Below, piece by piece: positions 54,703 through 64,000 of a DNA stretch of 64,000 nucleotides. Location: positions 1,426,001 to 1,490,000 of the forward strand of contig WIUZ02000001.1 of assembly GCA_015956445.1 (NCBI GenBank). Reading direction: 5' to 3'. Every line of letters begins with the position of its first letter. The stretch's first letter is position 1. A program made the position numbers and the translations under genes. Origin of the DNA: Thelephora terrestris. Taxonomy: Eukaryota; Basidiomycota; Agaricomycetes; Thelephorales; Thelephoraceae. The notes beneath the pieces are model-generated. The model did no database searches. It was given only the letters and a program-made list of their open reading frames with translations, and was not told the origin of the DNA.

Positions 54703-56132
54703 ATGTCAGGGGATGTCCAAACAGATGCATACCAGCGAAATGTAGAGGCGCTGGTTTCGAAACTACGGAGAAGGTACCGGTTCATGTCGCCCGAGGTTCT
54801 CACTGCAGGCCTCATTACACATCTCAGACAAATCGTCGGTTCAAGGAGGGCAGCCCTAGAAACACTCGTCGTTCTTCGGCAGGTCGTTACTAAAGCCAGG
54901 TTCTCAAACATCGAACAACTCGTGGAGATCATCCATGGCGCAGGGAGACGGCTGGTGGAGGCCCAACCTAAAGGTACGTCCCTTACTGTCGCGTTTCCCG
55001 GCCGTCACAACATGGATAGTACAGAGTTCTCTGTCGGAAACACTGTCAGAAAGGTCCTGCATCACATTCGTGAAGAATACCGGACAGCTGCCAAGAAGGT
55101 ACCCGAGGATACTGCCCTCTCCATCTCCAAACTCGTGTACCAGGGCCAACCTCGTCGGCGGGGCATGGCCCCTAAATCAGAGACGGACGTGGATCTGAAA
55201 GAGGATGACCTTGATGATACTGACTCCTTTTCGCGGAATCTCAAGCCAGTCTTCATGGAAGCCATCCAAGATGTCTTCGATGAACTTGAGACTGTTTATG
55301 ACAGCATATCTAAAAGTGCCAAAGATCACATCCATTCCGAGTACGTATAGGCAGATAGCGGAGGCCCAACCACGTCACTCATTCCAGTTTCCTGTTGACG
55401 CTCCCCAGTGAGATCATACTCACGATTGGCCAGTCAACTACAGTGGAAAACTTCCTCAAGGCGGCGGCACATTACCGCAATTTCACTGTGATCGTAGCCG
55501 AGACGGGTCCAACGTAAGCTTAGTTGTAACACCACCCGGGGTATGAACGATTGAAGCAATCTCACAGATATCAAGGTCATCGGATGGCCCAATCGCTATC
55601 CGAGGCTGGGATTTCGACATTCCTTGTTCCAGACTCGTCAATCTACGCAATAATGTCCCGTGTCAACAAGGTTATATTGGGTGCCCACGCGATCATAGCC
55701 AACGGCGGGATGTTCGCTGTTACCGGTTCCTTGTTAGCTGCAACGGCAGCGCAGGCACACAGTACTCCAGTTGTCGTGTGTGCCGGTCAATTCAAGATCA
55801 CCCCTCTGTGGAATCTCTATCAGGACTATAGCGCCTTGGACTTTTCTGACCCAAGCAACGTACTTGGCTTCGAGGAAGGAGATCTCGTCGACAAGGCCGA
55901 TGTGATCAATCCGTATTATGATTACGTGGGACCCGACTTGGTGTATGCGTACATAACCAACGAGTAAGCTCTTCTCAGCGCCATTGACAAGCATCTGACC
56001 ATCTTCTCAAGTGGTGACCACCCACCAACATCTATATACCGGTATGTGGTAGTATGTACCTTCTGGGGGATCGCTGACATCCGGCATAGGTTGATAAAGG
56101 AGACATACAATGACGAAGACATCGAGCTTTGA
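54703..56132 (+). CDS. GCD7: Translation initiation factor eIF2B subunit beta (GCD7)
   Basis: Regulatory subunit of eIF2B, the guanine-nucleotide exchange factor for eIF2. Start MSGDVQTDAYQRNVEALVSK; then ALETLVVLRQVVTKARFSNI, EFSVGNTVRKVLHHIREEYR, and after a Glu/Asp-rich insert FMEAIQDVFDELETVYDSIS, a splice, EIILTIGQSTTVENFLKAAA, TVIVAETGPTYQGHRMAQSL, GISTFLVPDSSIYAIMSRVN, LGAHAIIANGGMFAVTGSLL and PVVVCAGQFKITPLWNLYQD. The C-terminus YDYVGPDLVYAYITNE then GDHPPTSIYRLIKETYND and EDIEL (TGA at 56130-56132) identifies the beta rather than alpha or delta subunit. Convergent with GUF1, 86 nt between stops. Confidence 0.94.
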
Positions 56133-56218
56133 CCCCCTGGGTTCTCGGATGCGACTGACGTAGATAAAGATCGCCCCAGAATGTATGTAGCGCTAACGAG
56201 AAGATGTGGTCCTCGAGT

Positions 56219-59200
56219 TCATGCTTTCTTGTCGCTACCCAGAAGGTCGAAAAAGGCTTCTTGCGGGAGATCGACTGTCCCGACCCGCTTCATTCTCCGT
56301 TTAGACTCCTTCTGGTTTTCTAGATGCTTCATCTTGCGTTCATAGTGACCCTGGGTGGTGAAGGCTCAGCGCTCAACTATGAAACACCATCGTCAGACAT
56401 GCAGCGGACATACCCCGTATAAACCAGCAGTGACGTCGGCTCTCATGGCGGAAAGGTTCTCTCGGGCAATGATCCGTTTTCCCACCGCAGCCTGAATCGG
56501 GATCTCGAAGAGTTGCCGTGGGATGACTTTATCTGGTGGTTCGTGTCAGCAAAAAATCCAAGGTCACCAATCCCACGAGCTTACGAAGTTTCTTGACCCA
56601 ACGCCTGCCAACTGCCTGCTCAGCTGATCGATGAACGATAAGCGCCAGTGCGTCCACAGGTTTCCCGTTCAGCAAGAATATCATCTATCAAAAGATTAAA
56701 CGCCATGCGTAGTTTTTGTTGGAGGGAGAATGCACCTTCACGAGATTACTAGCCTTGTACCCGGCATCCTCGTAACTTAAACCCAATCAGGGACTCCAAG
56801 TACACGCTTGGATGAGAATGGACTCACTCAAAGCTGGCAAACCCGGAACTTCTGCTCTTCAACCTATCGAAGAAGTCGGTGACAATCTCGCTCAGCGGAA
56901 CGATACACGTCATAATAATCCGCGGTGACGATCCGGAGGAGTCCAGGTACTTGTATTCTAGCTCCTCGCCTCGGTGGACGAAGCAAAGGTCCATCATTTC
57001 CCCTAGGTATTCTACACTCTCTGTTACTGATGAACTGTTGCCGATTCAAAACGACGGCGTACCTTCGGGAACAATTATTGAAGCCTTGACCACCGGTTCT
57101 TGAACCTCCTTGACTTTTGACGCTGCGTCCGTGGTGTCAGGGAAGTCAGTGGGGTTGCTTACTATCACTGTGCGATCCGTGCCCTTTTCTCTGTAGATAA
57201 CTTCCGGAGGGTAAACCGATGAGCCACGAGTCAAGCACATGGCTGCAAAATCGAACAAGGACCTTTGAACGGCACAGTCGGAGCTGTGATCAGGATATTT
57301 GCGTCATATTCATCCTCGAGTCGTTGGCGGAAGACGTCCATATGCAGCGTGCCGAGAAATCCGAGCCTCAACCCCTGGCCGAGCGCAGTTGAGGATTCTT
57401 TCTGGACAGTCACACTACGGTCGGTGAGTGTAAGCTAACCGGAAAGAAAAGGTCAGAAGAGGATTACGTCGATACAAGGTTAAACGCAACGAACCCTCCG
57501 AACCGATTCTTCAAGTTTGGCAAAGTCGCTGCTATCCACAGGATAAACTCCTGCAAAAACCTGGTCATCAATGAAAATCTGATCAACGAGGCTTTAAGCT
57601 CTAGCTTAGAAAGTAATACCATCGCTTTAGCTTGTTGAAACCCAGGCATAGCTTCCACAGGTCGTCCCACAAGATGGAACGTGTCACCGATATGAGCTGA
57701 CACCGATATGAACGACCATCAAAACGATGATGAAGTGTTCGAACCTTCAGAAGAATCTTTCATGTTGCATGAAACATACCCAACCTGCCCTGGAAGCAGC
57801 ATAGACGTGGAAACCTCCTCCGGGTGGAGTATACCGACATCCATGACTTCATACTTCCTGTGGGAATGACATGATACAATCTTATCACCTGGATATATAG
57901 CAGAGTAGTCAGCGACATGTCCAATCAGAAAGATGTAGACACAGTCTAGTAACCTTTTCGGAGAACACCAGATTGCATGCTCATCAATGAAATGACCCCC
58001 CGATAACGGTCATACCTACCGATGGTTCAGCCCCTCGTCCCAGGAGGACGCGAATACGAACTGACGACGAATCAAACAGAAATGCCTTCAACGGTTTTTC
58101 AGCATCCCCCGCCGGGGGTGGTATTCGCTTCACGATTGCTTCTAGAACCGCTTGAACGCCTTCCCCACTTTTTGCAGATATGCGTAGGACCTCTTCCGGG
58201 TTAAGTCCAAACGTTGATTCTATTTGAGCGACTATTCGTTCGGGTTGGGCAGCCGGTAGATCGATCTGTACGAAGATCACCAAAACGGGCTCGGGAATAG
58301 GATAAACGTCTGCTTTCCTTGTTCAATACAGGGATGATCTTCAGCCCCCTCTCCAAAGCAGCATGAAATACCGAAAGAGTCTGTGCTTGAACCCCCTGTG
58401 TAGCGTCCACAAGGAGAAGAGCACCTTGGCATGCGGCGAGAGACCGAGACACTTCCCACGCGAAATCGACATGACCCTGAGATGGTGGTCAGCTGGTGAC
58501 TTCCCGGGGTTTCCTAGTACGTACTGGAGTGTCGATCAAGTTCAGAAGGTACTTTCTAGCCTCGAAGTCGTACATCATGCTTTACGGTTTCACGGGAGTG
58601 TGTGAAGATCAGCCTATATGCATGAACCAATACTCCTCACCTTGCGGTTTGAGCTTTCACTATTCGGGAGCATTACGACAACCGGAAGGTCGATAAGATT
58701 GAAACGGACCTGTGATACCCCTCTCACGTTCGACCTTTAATTTATCAAGGAATTGCTGGGTGCGTTTGACGCGTTTATCGATTGTACCTGTTAGCTGGTT
58801 CAATGAGCGAGGGGCAATAAATGCGAGGATGCTCAATACCTCTAGCAGCCTTCGGACAGGGCAACCGTTAGCAGAAGAACTTGGCGTAGTGCGGAGGGCT
58901 CACCGATCTGCGAGGGTCGATTTTCCATGATCTTGAAGGGGATTCAGAAGGAATGTGACGACGGCGAGGCGATGCACTTGCCTATGTGAGCTATTATGGA
59001 GAAGTTCCTGGAGAAGATGGTTGACACGCAATATATGCGCGGTGAACATCAGCAACTTACCGGATGACCGCGCAGGGAAAGTCGCTCATGACAGGAGTAG
59101 TATTGAGGGTCCTACGGTGACAGCAGACCACCGCTACATTTTGAGAAAGCGCTTTCCTCAAGGGAATGGAGAGCAATGGCTGCAGCATAGCCAGCCTCGG

Positions 59201-59224
59201 ATGGCCTTGAAGTGACGTCGCCAT
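56219..59224 (-). CDS. GUF1: Mitochondrial translation factor GUF1 (LepA/EF4)
   Basis: Mitochondrial GTPase related to bacterial LepA. Start [20 protein letters not shown] begins at the ATG at 59222-59224 and has a basic presequence. The G-domain parts read [20 protein letters not shown] with [18 protein letters not shown] (G3 DxxG region) and KIIPVLNK (G4). Then [20 protein letters not shown] (G5 SAKSG) and SVGMTVIGG. Further exons give [34 protein letters not shown] and [10 protein letters not shown]. It ends with [40 protein letters not shown] at 56219-56221, the LepA C-terminal motif. At least eight introns. Confidence 0.92.
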
Positions 59225-59345
59225 CGCGTTGGCACCAGAACGCAAATGATCGGCGTGATATTCACGTGATCTCGATACCCACTCCGCAACCGTTGCGGAG
59301 ACTCAGCTCCGGAGTTAGTTTGGTCGCAGCTTTCTGGGTGTCGCA
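59225..59345. promoter_or_regulatory. Bidirectional promoter between GUF1 and CCDC12-like gene
   Basis: 121 nt between divergent start codons. Contains an inverted ACCGTTGCGG-like stretch near 59290 (CCGCAACCGTTGCGG, a near-perfect palindrome) that could be a factor-binding site. Confidence 0.4.
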
Positions 59346-59979
59346 ATGACTTTAGCAGAGAATGCGCAAGCTCGCAAAGCTCGCCTTCTCGCTCTACGGA
59401 AGCGTAGGGAAGGAGAAATGACGGAGGATGAGTGAGTAAGTCAAACAAGTTAGATCTACTCTGTCCTCTGACGACAACAGAGCCGAAAACGCAGGACCTC
59501 TCATTAAGAACAGGAATTTTGACCCTGAGACGCGAACACTCAAAAAGCGAGGAAATGACGAAGACGTAGAAATGGAAGACACGTTGGAGAGGAACGTAGA
59601 GGGGTTGGCTGAACAAATCGTCGCGGAGGATGCTCAAAAACGAGCTCAGGAGCTAGTTTGTATCCTCGCTGTTCTCTTCATCAGCATGTGTTGACGAGAT
59701 GCGGGAACAGGATCTTTTCAATATCGCACCCAAGAGGGCGAACTGGGATTTGAAGCGAGAGATGGAGAAAAAACTCGCCAAACTGGACAGGAAGACGCAA
59801 GAAGCTATCCATACATTAATCAGTATGTTTGCATATCGCCTTTGAATGGCCGTCGTGGGATGTTGATATGTGTTGCAGGACAAAGGCTCGCGACCGAGAA
59901 GGGCGAGTCGGAGGATTTAGTAGGGGCGATGAAAGCTGGTGAAAGGGCAGGACTCAACTCTGACGACGACGAGGACTGA
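59346..59979 (+). CDS. CCDC12/CWC18 (Cwf18) spliceosome-associated protein
   Basis: Small Prp19-complex-associated splicing factor. Start TLAENAQARKARLLALRKRR; then AENAGPLIKNRNFDPETRTL, GLAEQIVAEDAQKRAQEL spliced to DLFNIAPKRANWDLKREMEK, then KLAKLDRKTQEAIHTLIRQR and an acidic end SDDDED. RNFDPETR-LK and DLFNIAPKRANWDLKR followed by D-EKKLAKLDR-T are diagnostic for CCDC12/Cwf18. Three introns, about 165 residues. TGA at 59977-59979. Confidence 0.93.
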
Positions 59980-60326
59980 GTGCTGAGTGCTTTTGAGCCT
60001 TCTTTAGACATTTGCTTCTCTCTCTCCAGTGTATCGCTGGCATGGTCCAACTCCCTTTGTTCTAATTTCTCCTGTTTACCCGCGACGCTATGCACAGACA
60101 TTTCCTTAAATCCAAGCTCGGAGAAGGCGACATCTCGCATAACCCCCAATGCTGTTCTCGAAATCAGGCTGGGATCTGCGTGAATACCTTCTCACTGCCA
60201 CCCTTCCAGAAATTACCGGGGTGGGCATGGGCGAGAATGGTCCCTTAATCGTGCCAGGAGGTCACAAGTCCCATGCAAATCATCTGTCTACGAGGCCGTC
60301 ACCATACAGATTGCTGAAAAGCATGT
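59980..60326. other. Intergenic spacer after CCDC12-like gene
   Basis: 347 nt. An antisense open frame of 109 codons (59820-60149) overlaps this region and the CCDC12 3' end but has no recognisable motif and no credible start context. The promoter of the next gene is presumably here. Confidence 0.4.
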
Positions 60327-62001
60327 ATGTCTTGGATTATGAAATGCTTAGGTCGAGCATCCGAGCTTGTACGTATTGGTTTCATTCCCGGTCCTAGCTC
60401 ACTCTCACTTCATCTCCCAGTCATCGGCACCCACGCTCCCAGACATGCTCCAGGAGCCGCTGACGCGGATCCGGTGTCCAAAGAGAGGGTGACCGTTTCA
60501 AGCTCCCCCAATTTCATCGTAAATCTCCCCTGCCCCTTTTCTGACCCTCAATGCATCGATGAGTGAGTCTACGTGAACGACCAGGGGACTAACCACTCAC
60601 ACTGACTTGATCCCTCAGCTTCACCTCGTGGACTCATTACTTTCCCCTTCGGACCGCCGAGCGCCTGCTCCATATCATGTTTCCCGACACCAAGGACCAC
60701 AAGGTTAAGCTAAACTACGCTAGCGATCAGGACGAAGACCTCTTTCGGCATATGACTTTCAGCCTACGTGATCCTCATCAGACCAACTCAGAAGACGAAG
60801 ATTTCGCCTCATACCCCCCGTCACTCATCATTGCCATCCAACCGCCCTGGATCTTGGCGCCTCGAGACTTGGAATCGTTTGTCAACAGCCGCAAGGTAGG
60901 CATGCGTCTCAATCCTCTTCGTTGACCCCCTTTCCTAATCGCGTACGCAGTTTCCTTCCTTTGATCCGGATAAGCCAAACTCTCCGTTCTGTTCCAAAGA
61001 ACTTCTCTGGGCAAAGGTTTCAACACTTTCCTGGCACTTGCACGTAATAGAACTCACGGCTCCTCTTTTTCTAGCTCTGGGACCTATGCGTAAAGAAGAG
61101 ATGTCAATGGTTCATTGTTTCCAACTATCAGGGATGGGTATTGGGAGCATTCTCTGCAGGTGCATTCATTTTCCTCATCACATGGCGAACTCCTTCACCT
61201 ATGGTAATATACAGGGTGGACCCGAGCGTGGATAACCGATATCATAGCATTTGACGATCTCAGACCTACGGCCATCGAAACCATCATATTCTGGCTTGCG
61301 TCCTCACTGGGAATGCCCGGCGGCTTCACGATTCCCGAGGTATGTGATGAGCCAGTCTACCGGACAAGGGCACATCCGTGTGCGGCCCACGATGTCATGT
61401 GGGAACGGCATCAGAAAGTATCAGTCCTCGCCTTGTCCCAAATTTCGTGACATGATAACTGCCCGCATTCACGCCCCCTACCCTCTCGTCTTCCTCGCAT
61501 CCCGGTTCTCATGCATCATCCCCCCGCCTTCGTATAGTTCCCAGAACCCGTCCCAAATTTTGAGTTCGCCCAAGCCACACCAGCGGCAGGAGCTGGATAT
61601 AAACGCACACTTTCCCAAATGTCTGGCACCCTCTCATGGGACAGTCAAGGTCACTTTCGCACCAGCAATTTTGCGGAGCTCTTTGCTTACCATTGATCCT
61701 AGAACTCCTAGAATTAGATTATGAATCCCCCGACGATGATGCGCTCAGCGATGACACGATCTCCGACGAGAAACGACCCATACCAACCGACTTCAATCGA
61801 ATCGCCTACAAGTCGAAGGTCGTCGATTGGAGGAACGATCCGAGAATCAGAGATTGTCAGCAGAAACGGAGCGTAGTACCCTCAGAACAATCTGGAGACT
61901 CTTTCGCGTCTCAAGACCACCACTATGCCGACGGGGTGGAAACGGGGAGTTGGATGCTTGGGAACCCGAACAATGCACATGCTAATGCATATTACCACTA
62001 A
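60327..62001 (+). CDS. Uncharacterised fungal protein
   Basis: Not assigned to a known family. The spliced frame reads VRIGFIPGPSSLSLHLPVIG, then SSPNFIVNLPCPFSDPQCID, TSWTHYFPLRTAERLLHIMF, PDTKDHKVKLNYASDQDEDL, FASYPPSLIIAIQPPWILAP, CVKKRCQWFIVSNYQGWVLG with AFSAGWTRAWITDIIAFD, then LRPTAIETIIFWLASSLGMP and GGFTIPE. The W-Y-xW-F/LG-FS-GWT and PT-IE---FWLASS patterns recur in my recollection of basidiomycete hypothetical proteins. The C-terminal exons are acidic (ESPDDDALSDDTISDEKRPI) and end HANAYYH, TAA at about 62001. At least six introns are implied and the C-terminal exon borders are uncertain. Start is uncertain; 60327 is the nearest in-frame ATG. No signal peptide or membrane helix is clear. 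Confidence 0.6.
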
Positions 62002-62412
62002 TGCATGTATATACAATGTAGAGAACTTGGGAGTGCGTAAAATAGCTGAAGAGGTGGTCGACTGTTGAGACGACATAGATCCCAGCCCTCGAACGTACAT
62101 TAAGGGGCGTCTGATTTAGAGGTCACGGTTTGGGGACAGCCGCTTCCACGGACAAGTGAGGGGCCTGGCCTTTCGGGAGTGCGGATGTCAGACTACTGGT
62201 TCATTTCTCCTTTTGGTCAGCCACTGGATTAAGATGACCAAAAAGTATCGGATACGAGGGGCTCATGGTGGGAGGTTTAATCTGATGGTTTTTAGTCGGC
62301 TCTGGTGTTATGTAAAACTTTGGGACGTACATCAGCCAGGCCTGAAACGTGCGGAATCGAATCTTGAGAGGCATAAAATTGGATGAGTATCGTAAGGGCT
62401 TCTATACGGGTA
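62002..62412. other. Convergent intergenic spacer
   Basis: 411 nt between two convergent stops. AT-rich stretch at 62290-62440 and an A-rich run near 62420-62440. No gene seen. Confidence 0.45.
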
Positions 62413-63473
62413 TTAACGAAAAAAGAAAAAGAAAAAAGATCTCAAACATCTCTTGCCTGCAACAGATTTGAGCTCCGACTCTGTGAGCGAAAAGAAGTTG
62501 GCGGCAAAACGCGTCTGGTCCTGGATGGGATTCGGAGACGTTGAGTTGTAGGAGGGAGGAGTGGGCAAGGTGGCGGAGGGGGCGGGGGTGGATATCCTCG
62601 CATCCAAGGGAGCTGCGCTAGGTCCCTCAGAATGCATCTGGGCAAGAGTGAAGCACGCTGACGCAATGATTCGTGGAGTAAACAGTACACAGAGAGGGGT
62701 CCTGTATCTGCAAGGCGATTAGGTGAATATCGCGTTGCGATTTGATCCCTAGCCAGGTTTTAGGGCGTTACTAACGAATCGTGGGCAATGCTCCATGCAT
62801 AATCTTGCAAAGGGGGTGGAGCCCAGTCTTCGAGCAGATCAATGAGGTACTCGTGGACGTTTTCCACCCAGAAATCGAAACAGAGTACTTCTAACAGAGC
62901 TTCTTCGGAGGCGAGAATGACGTTCTGGATGTTCTCAATTTCCTGTCATAGAGTGTGAGAAAAGAGAAACACTCTTGGTGTGCGGTTTGCCTACCTTGCC
63001 CTCGATGGCAATATCAGACATATCTTTGTTGCCCAGTTTTGCTGCGAACACACGGGCAACATCACGCAATTTCCGACCGCATTCCTCCGTCTTTGTTGCA
63101 AGGAATATACAGGCTGCAGCTATTTCCTATAATCGCAAGGTTTTCAGGATGCGGATGCAGTCACGATAGAGGGGACTCTACCTGTTTAGGGTAGTGTTCA
63201 ATAGAGTTTCTCATGTAAAATCGATGATACCAAGTGGCAGCAGTCGTCATCGTGGACAGCGAGCTGTAGAAGCGGGCTCAGACGCGAAGTTTCATGGAGG
63301 CCGTAGTCGGATACTGACAGAAGCAGGGTAGATCCCAGGCGGTATAGAAACTCGATCCCCTTGGATCTATCGTACAGCTCCTTTTGGAGCAAAATTCCGG
63401 AGCATTGAACCGAGGGGGTCTGGTAGAGCGCAGAGACAGGGAATAACCACTGGGACGAGGCAGTCAAGGTCAT
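62413..63473 (-). CDS. Cyclin K/T-like protein (BUR2/CTK2-type transcription cyclin)
   Basis: Cyclin-box protein of the transcription-kinase group (partner of CDK9/CTK1-like kinases). Start MTLTASSQWLFPVSALYQTP at 63473, then SGILLQKELYDRSKGIEFLY and RLGSTLLL. Reading through introns the next exons give TAATWYHRFYMR-type cyclin helix 2 and IEHYPKQEIAAACIFLATKT, then EECGRKLRDVARVFAAKLG, the FLATKTEE-R-L-D-----K pattern of cyclin K/L/T. A later exon has ALLEVLCFDFWVENVHEYLI. A C-terminal Pro-rich tail (PTPPSYNSTSPNPIQDQTRF) ends near 62413; the last exon (a Phe run) is uncertain. Which kinase it binds cannot be told. Start codon 107 nt from that of GCN3. Confidence 0.75.
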
Positions 63474-63580
63474 TGAGGGGAAGTTTAGTCACGTGCGCCA
63501 TGTCCGATCGGCCAGTGGGAGTCACGGTCTGGCACTCCGGACGGAGCGTTCTCTCCATTTCGTTGCTGAGGATAACGAGG
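63474..63580. promoter_or_regulatory. Bidirectional promoter between cyclin and GCN3
   Basis: 107 nt between divergent start codons. No TATA box. Confidence 0.4.
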
Positions 63581-64000
63581 ATGGCTGCGAATTTCGACAT
63601 CTATCTTGCCTATCAGCGCAACGTACAGAACGTAAGCATTGAATATTTTCTGGTGTTCGTCCATGAGTGACCACCGCGAAGGTTGCGCCTCCACTCGCGG
63701 CGATCATGGCCCTAACAGAGCTTATCGAGAAATCCACCGGTGCGATGTCCCTAGAGTACATCACCGCATCCAGCTCATATCTGAGTGCTCTCAAGCCGGC
63801 ACTATGTTTGAGCTCTCCGGTGTGTTGGACAAGGGCACCCAACAGCTTACCGACCGTGTTCCGAACTCAATCGGCCTAAACGCTGGGTGTGAGCTGTTCA
63901 ACCTTTTCGTAACTGTGGCAACGCATGACTTAGGGGTGTGTGCTTCCCTCTCGTCCACTTAAAACCAAACATCACGTAGCCCCCTCTATAGAGCCTCTCC
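63581..64000 (+). CDS. GCN3: Translation initiation factor eIF2B subunit alpha (GCN3), partial (cut by right edge)
   Basis: Alpha subunit of eIF2B, needed for response to phosphorylated eIF2. Exon 1 reads MAANFDIYLAYQRN; an intron (GTAAGC to CGCGAAG) gives VAPPLAAIMALTELIEKSTG, then SLEYITASSSYLSALKPAL, and, after another intron, PNSIGLNAGCELFNLFVTVA, the GCN3 N-terminal helical domain (PxAAI-ALTELI, IxL-AGCELF-RFVT). The gene runs off the window. It lies 7.4 kb from GCD7, the eIF2B beta gene. Confidence 0.88.

Noticed and set aside
59820-60149. 109-codon minus-strand frame overlapping the CCDC12 3' end
   Set aside because: Charged Ser-rich sequence, no recognisable domain, and the upstream frame is closed by stops. 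Could be a small gene but evidence is insufficient.
1-64000. tRNA, rRNA, CRISPR or transposon features
   Set aside because: I looked for B-box GGTTCGANNCC words, terminal inverted repeats with transposase frames and regularly spaced repeats, and found none that convinced me; a tRNA scan and repeat search would settle this.

Overview
The window is nuclear DNA of a filamentous basidiomycete, most likely an Agaricomycete. The case rests on about 34 closely packed protein genes on both strands, nearly all cut by many short spliceosomal introns (about 45-75 nt, GT...AG, with CTNAN branch sites close to the acceptor). The gene set also includes families absent from budding yeast but common in basidiomycetes: a UBE2J-type E2, an SMG6-type NMD nuclease, STRAP, Tra2, CCDC12 and fused TRP5. 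I saw no transposon, CRISPR array, rRNA or tRNA. All gene calls are by reading conserved motifs and splicing exons by eye; exon borders are approximate unless stated.

Layout. 0-8.5 kb: CDC27/APC3 (cut by the left edge), chaperonin CCT1, an ATG38/NRBF2-like autophagy factor, MOG1 and a peroxisomal-type enoyl-CoA isomerase. 8.5-17.1 kb: NDC80, an ERI1-like 3'-5' exonuclease, CMS1, mitoribosomal mL60 and SF3A1, followed by an orphan reading frame that can be spliced in frame onto SF3A1. 17.7-26 kb: a tail-anchored UBE2J E2, mitoribosomal mS37/MRP10, a NYN nuclease with six tandem winged-helix-like repeats (MARF1-like), TACO1 and an ECM11-like meiotic protein. 26-38.5 kb: SMG6, STRAP, a sulfate permease, TTI2 and a RING/coiled-coil protein. 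38.5-47.4 kb: BRX1, an arrestin-like adaptor, CPD1, a three-KH RNA-binding protein, Tra2 and ribosomal protein eL18. 47.6-64 kb: monopolin CSM1, an asparaginase with ankyrin repeats, TRP5, eIF2B-beta, GUF1, CCDC12/CWC18, an unassigned fungal protein, a cyclin K/T-like protein and eIF2B-alpha (cut by the right edge).

The genes are housekeeping genes that do not form one pathway. RNA metabolism (SF3A1, Tra2, CCDC12, SMG6, ERI1-like, CPD1, KH protein), ribosome and translation (eL18, BRX1, CMS1, mL60, mS37, TACO1, GUF1, eIF2B alpha and beta) and chromosome segregation or meiosis (CDC27, NDC80, CSM1, ECM11-like) are over-represented, but the order looks like ordinary fungal gene packing.

The features most worth a second look are the NYN/tandem-repeat protein, the SF3A1 stop codon embedded in a 5' splice site with an in-frame downstream frame, a probable GC-AG intron placed just before the catalytic cysteine of the E2, start codons on minute first exons (CPD1, eL18), divergent start codons as little as 17 nt apart, and a nested inverted-repeat block at 44.9-45.04 kb.
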